Shown here: piece by piece, positions 60,770 to 64,000 of the stretch | How positions within the stretch are numbered: position 1 is the first letter of the stretch | Layout: each line of letters begins with the position of its first letter | DNA from: Heyndrickxia sp050281185 | GTDB lineage: Bacteria > Bacillota > Bacilli > Bacillales > Bacillaceae_C | DNA: 64,000 nucleotides | Direction: 5' to 3' | NCBI RefSeq assembly: GCF_050281185.1 | Contig: NZ_JBNNWS010000005.1 | Span: 1 to 64,000 of the forward strand | Made by a program: the position numbers and the translations under genes | The notes under the pieces: model-generated | What the model saw: the letters and a program-made list of their open reading frames with translations, nothing else | What the model was told of the DNA's origin: nothing | Databases searched by the model: none

Positions 60770-61353
60770 TAAACAGTTACCTCCTCTTTAAATGTAACTT
60801 GTCCATTTTTTAGACTTTCTATTTGTGCTAGTGATTCAACTCTTATCCCTTTATCTCGAAGGATTTCCCCTCCATCTTGAAAGGACTTTTCGATAACAAT
60901 TCCGATGCCAACAGCTTCTGCATTCGCCTGTTTAACAATATCTAAGAGTCCTAAGGCAGCCTGACCGTTTGCTAAAAAATCATCTATAATTAATATCCGG
61001 TCATTTTCATCTAGAAAACTTTTTGAAACAGATATTTCATTCGTAACATTTTTAGTAAAGGAATGAACACTAGCTGTATATAGATCGTTGACAAGTGTAA
61101 GGGATTTGCGTTTTCTGGCAAAAACTACGTTAATCCCAAGCTTTAACGCCGTCATCACAGCTGGAGCTATCCCAGAGGATTCGATCGTAAGTATTTTCGT
61201 AATCTTCTCATCACGGAATCTCTCCACAAATTCATCGCCTATTTCTTTCATTAAATTCGGATCTATTTGATGATTTAAAAAGGAATCTACCTTTAATACT
61301 GAATCAGATAGAACAATCCCATCGTTTAAAATTTTTTGCTTTAGTAAATCCAA
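60769..61353 (-). CDS. xpt: xanthine phosphoribosyltransferase
   Basis: A 194-residue enzyme converting xanthine and PRPP to XMP. The PRPP motif is ILIIDDFLANGQAA (about 121-134). The TTG start (MDLLKQKIL) follows AGGGGGA by 7 nt and gives the same length as B. subtilis Xpt; the longer frame would include the riboswitch terminator. Together with PbuX it forms the xanthine salvage operon. Confidence 0.95.
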   Translation of the reverse strand: MDLLKQKILNDGIVLSDSVLKVDSFLNHQIDPNLMKEIGDEFVERFRDEKITKILTIESSGIAPAVMTALKLGINVVFARKRKSLTLVNDLYTASVHSFTKNVTNEISVSKSFLDENDRILIIDDFLANGQAALGLLDIVKQANAEAVGIGIVIEKSFQDGGEILRDKGIRVESLAQIESLKNGQVTFKEEVTV

Positions 61354-61393
61354 TTTTCTTCCCCCTAAAATAAGATTTGACCAAAGGAAAATA

Positions 61394-61584
61394 TAAAAAA
61401 GTCCAATGGTCATTGCACTCAACATCATTGTGAGTGAGCCAATGTCCATTGAACATTTTGTCAATAGAAAGAATAAAAAATCAATATATTGTACTATTGA
61501 TTTCACCATTGCTCACACATAGTCAAGCTATTTTCGGTAGCTTGGTAGAAACTTGCAGGCCATATTCCCACGATTATATGAGTG
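61394..61584 (-). promoter_or_regulatory. guanine riboswitch of xpt-pbuX
   Basis: On the minus strand the aptamer (61514-61584) matches the B. subtilis xpt element: CACTCATATAATCG, then ATATGGC, GCAAGTTTCTACC, and GACTATG before the closing P1 strand. The specificity base is C (GACTATG), so guanine rather than adenine. A terminator hairpin with a T tract lies at 61394-61452. GTGAGCAATG (61507-61516) can pair with CATTGGCTCAC (61434-61444), which would form the antiterminator. A TATAAT at 61606-61611 is the likely -10. Confidence 0.93.
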
Positions 61585-61627
61585 AATGCATATTAAATTT
61601 CTATTATTATATCACTTATACAATTGG

Positions 61628-61674
61628 ATTAAAAGCTATATTAATAAAACATTTTATTAATATAGCTTTTATTT
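61628..61674. terminator. long AT-rich hairpin upstream of riboswitch
   Basis: AAAAGCTATATTAATAAAA and its exact complement around a short centre (61631-61670), followed on the plus strand by a T-rich tail. It abuts the inverted-repeat element at 61677 and overlaps the -35 region of the xpt promoter. Confidence 0.6.
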
Positions 61675-61676
61675 TT

Positions 61677-61809
61677 GGCTTTGTTAAACAATGCTGTTGT
61701 TTCTATAAACCCCTGTATGGTATGTGCTTTCGCTAGTTTTACTTCGTAAAAAAATCGCCTCACACATACCATACAGGCGATTTTACCAACAGTAATCATT
61801 AACAAAGCC
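61677..61809. repeat. 133-bp inverted-repeat element, MITE candidate
   Basis: Ends GGCTTTGTTAA and TTAACAAAGCC are inverted, with CTGTTG/CAACAG a few bases inside and a perfect 15-bp pair CCTGTATGGTATGTG/CACATACCATACAGG (61712-61726, 61763-61777). AATCGCCT/AGGCGATT forms a further nested pair. No exact target duplication is visible. Only one copy is in the window. Confidence 0.6.
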
Positions 61810-61861
61810 CAATTTTTATTTCTTTTGATTTCACACATTCATCACAAAATGAGCTGAAAAG

Positions 61862-61904
61862 TGTGATAAATGTCACAGATGAACTAGTGCATCGTCACTA
61901 TGAT
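61862..61904 (+). promoter_or_regulatory. FNR/CRP-type box at -41.5 of oxidase promoter
   Basis: TGTGA-TAAATG-TCACA (61862-61877) is an exact TGTGA-N6-TCACA site. A TATGAT -10 lies at 61899-61904, so transcription would start near 61911, 41.5 nt from the box centre. That is class II activator spacing. No good -35 is present, in keeping with activator dependence. Confidence 0.7.
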
Positions 61905-61947
61905 AAAAGTATCAAGAACAATCACATACAAGAAAGGAGCAAAATAA

Positions 61948-62088
61948 ATGGCTAAGCCACAGATGAAACAAAATCTAAATGAAGAGTCATCTTCATTAAA
62001 AGGGACTTTAGCAGCAGTATTTATCGTAGGAGCTTTCCTTGTCATATCATGGCTTGCAATTTTTGGATTATATTTAAACCGTTTATAA
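61948..62088 (+). CDS. cytochrome c oxidase subunit IIa (ba3 type)
   Basis: A 46-residue protein starting MAKPQMKQNLNEESSSLKG with a single membrane helix (about 21-41). It matches the small subunit IIa (CoxIIa) of ba3-type oxidases in length and position before subunit II. GAAAGGAG precedes the ATG. It heads the operon downstream of the FNR-like site. Confidence 0.85.
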   Translation: MAKPQMKQNLNEESSSLKGTLAAVFIVGAFLVISWLAIFGLYLNRL

Positions 62089-62269
62089 AAGTAGTTCTCA
62101 TTAAGAGTATCACTATTTAAAAGTGGGAATTTCCTTAATCGGTTTGGTTTTGGGGCATCTTTTCTTAATAATCATCTTTTATGAAATATTCCATAGATTA
62201 CGTTTTTTGAATTCAAATAAAAATGTACTAGAAAAGAGCCATTATAAAAGTTTAGGAGTTGAGAACGCT

Positions 62270-62752
62270 ATGCATTTACATCGCTATGAAAAATGGTGGC
62301 TAACATTCGGTATATCTGCACTTATTATTTTCTTATCTATAGTGGGTATTCAGGCATTTCACCAAGGTCATCAACCGCCTAGTGCAAAAGCATTTGTCGA
62401 TCCAGAAAGAGTTGATCAGACAGAACCGTTTAATAAGCCGGGATTAAAGAAAGTTGAAGGAAAGGATTGGGATTATGAGCTTGTTGTTGTCGCCTCTGCT
62501 TTCTCTTTTAATCCTGGAGAGATTGAGGTGCCAAAAGACGCCAAAATTAAGATTATTGCAACAACAAAAGATGTTGTCCATGGCTTTGAAGTCGCTGGTA
62601 CGAACATTAATATGATGTTAGAGCCAGGATACATCAGTGAATATGTTGCAACCTTTAATAAAAAAGGAGAATATCTTATCGTTTGTAATGAGTACTGCGG
62701 GACAGGACATCATATGATGTCTGCAAGAATTAAGGTGGTGGATCAAGGATGA
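62270..62752 (+). CDS. cytochrome c oxidase subunit II (ba3 type, CuA-binding)
   Basis: A 160-residue protein anchored by one helix (about 12-32), with an outer cupredoxin domain. The CuA ligands are intact in CNEYCGTGHHMM (two Cys, Glu, His, Met), with the further His in VHGFEV. The ATG giving MHLHRYEKWWLTFG matches the usual ba3 subunit II start, with AGGAG 11 nt upstream. The same frame is open 147 nt further upstream and would add a membrane helix; I treat that as unlikely. It overlaps subunit I by 4 nt. Confidence 0.92.
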   Translation: MHLHRYEKWWLTFGISALIIFLSIVGIQAFHQGHQPPSAKAFVDPERVDQTEPFNKPGLKKVEGKDWDYELVVVASAFSFNPGEIEVPKDAKIKIIATTKDVVHGFEVAGTNINMMLEPGYISEYVATFNKKGEYLIVCNEYCGTGHHMMSARIKVVDQG

Positions 62753-64000
62753 GTACACAAATCCAAAAAGTAGATAAACGTGATGCGAAACTAGCAATGG
62801 CATACATTGCTGTTGCATTTGTGGCCCTAGCAATTGGAGGATTAATGGGTCTTCTTCAAACATTAGTACGATCTGGAAAAATGGAATTGCCAGGCGGGAT
62901 TAACTATTACGAAATTCTAACTGCACATGGGGTTTTACTCGGTCTTGGTTTAACAACCTATTTCATTTTAGGATTTCAATTTGCTGCAATTAGCCGTACA
63001 GCTGGGACATTATCTAATAAAGCAAGGGCTACAGGCTGGGTTGGATTTATTCTTATGGTCATCGGTACCATTATGGCAACATCAATGATTTTAACAAATA
63101 GAGCAACCGTTCTTTACACATTCTATGCACCATTACAAGCACATTTCATTTTCTACCTTGGGTTAACTCTTTTAATCGTAGGCAGCTGGGTAGCTTGTGG
63201 GGCAATGATTGCCACTTATATGAAATGGAGAAAACAAAACCCTGGAAAACCAAGTCCACTCCTCACCTTTATGTCTGTGGTAAATTCAGTAATGTGGATT
63301 GTTTGTACACTTGGTGTTGCAGGAGAAGTATTATTTCAACTTTTACCTTGGTCATTAGGCTGGGTTGATACAGTTAATGTACTTGTCAGTCGGACACTGT
63401 TTTGGTATTTTGGACATCCACTTGTTTATTTCTGGCTTCTACCAGCATATATGGCATGGTATGTCATTATTCCAAAAATTATTGGAGGAAAAATATTTTC
63501 TGATGCGCTTGCGCGTCTAGTATTTATCCTATTCTTATTATTCTCACTTCCTGTTGGGTTTCATCATCAGTTAACAGAACCAGGAATTGATGCAAATTGG
63601 AAATTCGTTCAAGTAGTTTTAACCTTTATGGTTATCATCCCTTCTCTTATGACGGTCTTTTCTATGTTCGCTACCTTTGAGATGTATGGAAGAAAACAAG
63701 GTGCTAAAGGTTTGTTTGGCTGGTTGAAAAAACTTCCTTGGAAAGATGCTAGGTTTGTCGTTCCATTCATCGGTATGACAGCATTTGTTCCGGCTGGGGC
63801 AGGAGGAATTATTAATGCATCTAACCAAATGAACCAAGTAGTCCATAATACCATGTGGGTAACAGGTCATTTCCATTTAACACTCGCAACAACGGTTGTT
63901 TTAACATTTTTCGGTATTAGTTATTGGTTGATTCCACATTTAACTGGAAGAATTTTCACAAAAGCTATGAACAGACTAGCCATTTTTCAAGCTATTGCGT
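62749..64000 (+). CDS. cytochrome c oxidase subunit I (ba3 type), partial
   Basis: The frame opens at ATGA overlapping subunit II and runs off the window after 417 codons, no stop seen. It is the catalytic heme-copper subunit of a B-family (ba3) terminal oxidase. Heme and CuB ligands visible: His in TAHGVLLGLG, the GHPLVYFWLLPAY motif, FHHQLTEPG, and GHFHLTLATT. The HPxVY form, rather than HPEVY, marks the ba3 class. Such oxidases have high oxygen affinity. The C-terminal third is missing only because of the window edge. Confidence 0.93.
   Translation, partial: MSTQIQKVDKRDAKLAMAYIAVAFVALAIGGLMGLLQTLVRSGKMELPGGINYYEILTAHGVLLGLGLTTYFILGFQFAAISRTAGTLSNKARATGWVGFILMVIGTIMATSMILTNRATVLYTFYAPLQAHFIFYLGLTLLIVGSWVACGAMIATYMKWRKQNPGKPSPLLTFMSVVNSVMWIVCTLGVAGEVLFQLLPWSLGWVDTVNVLVSRTLFWYFGHPLVYFWLLPAYMAWYVIIPKIIGGKIFSDALARLVFILFLLFSLPVGFHHQLTEPGIDANWKFVQVVLTFMVIIPSLMTVFSMFATFEMYGRKQGAKGLFGWLKKLPWKDARFVVPFIGMTAFVPAGAGGIINASNQMNQVVHNTMWVTGHFHLTLATTVVLTFFGISYWLIPHLTGRIFTKAMNRLAIFQAIA

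Noticed and set aside
61641..61838. Minus-strand 65-codon frame upstream of the riboswitch
   Set aside because: It runs through the inverted-repeat element and hairpin and has no ribosome site.
1..64000. CRISPR arrays, rRNA operons, complete IS elements, prophage
   Set aside because: No regularly spaced short repeats, rRNA-like sequence, transposase or phage structural gene was seen on either strand.

Overview
This window looks like chromosomal DNA from a spore-forming, low-GC member of the Bacillaceae (Bacillus in the broad sense). Evidence includes AT-rich sequence, strong AGGAGG-type ribosome binding sites, frequent TTG/GTG starts, spore genes (CotD, YjcZ-type, SspL-like), and blocks of genes in the order known from Bacillus subtilis: ctpA-yodJ-deoD, yozD-yodN-yozE, msrB-msrA-ypmS-ypmR, dfrA-thyA-ypjP, ypgR with ypgQ, ypeQ-ypeP-ypdQ, sspL-ypcP, ypbR(dynA), ypbQ-bcsA, pbuX-xpt. 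The species cannot be named from sequence alone. No rRNA gene, bona fide tRNA gene, CRISPR array, prophage or complete insertion sequence was seen.

Layout. 0-7.3 kb: dapF, a purine-type permease, and a GntR-controlled operon (GntR, DUF1648 membrane protein, PLDc_N protein, ABC ATPase, ABC permease) whose promoter lies inside a perfect 18-bp-arm palindrome. 7.3-13 kb: envelope genes (uppP, DedA), an acetyltransferase behind an elaborately folded leader, and small or secreted proteins. 13-25.5 kb: the yod/ypm/yp core (protease, carboxypeptidase, purine phosphorylase, chemoreceptor, methionine sulfoxide repair, folate/thymidylate). 25.8-33 kb: methyltransferase, bacilliredoxin, CvfC-like protein, ABC-F protein, HD hydrolase and a glutaminyl-tRNA synthetase, which is unusual for this group. 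33-40 kb: an amidohydrolase next to a very large acetyltransferase fusion, then formate-THF ligase. 40-52.5 kb: mntR, cold-shock gene, two RNase H-like genes, exonuclease, dynamin-like DynA and a type III polyketide synthase with its methyltransferase. 52.5-59.4 kb: an accessory segment lying between bcsA and pbuX (zinc efflux czcD with a dead czcO remnant, lipid kinase, flavin oxidase-like gene, DUF1349, cotD, a duplicated pbuX tail and a small cassette). 59.4-61.6 kb: pbuX-xpt under a guanine riboswitch. 61.9 kb to the end: a ba3-type cytochrome oxidase operon behind an FNR-like box; its subunit I gene runs off the window.

Repeats are the most striking part. A 221/228-bp element with terminal inverted repeats occurs twice (10090-10310, 58078-58305), each copy flanked by its own perfect 8-bp direct repeat, the mark of a recently mobile MITE. 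A second, structured repeat occurs at about 16.6 and 25.9 kb. Single hairpin elements lie at 3498-3636 and 61677-61809. Other points worth a second look are the tRNA-like fold in the leader at 9351-9495, the pbuX 3' end duplicated around a small gene cassette, an ECF-type promoter before ypjP, and the class II spacing of the FNR-like site before the oxidase genes.
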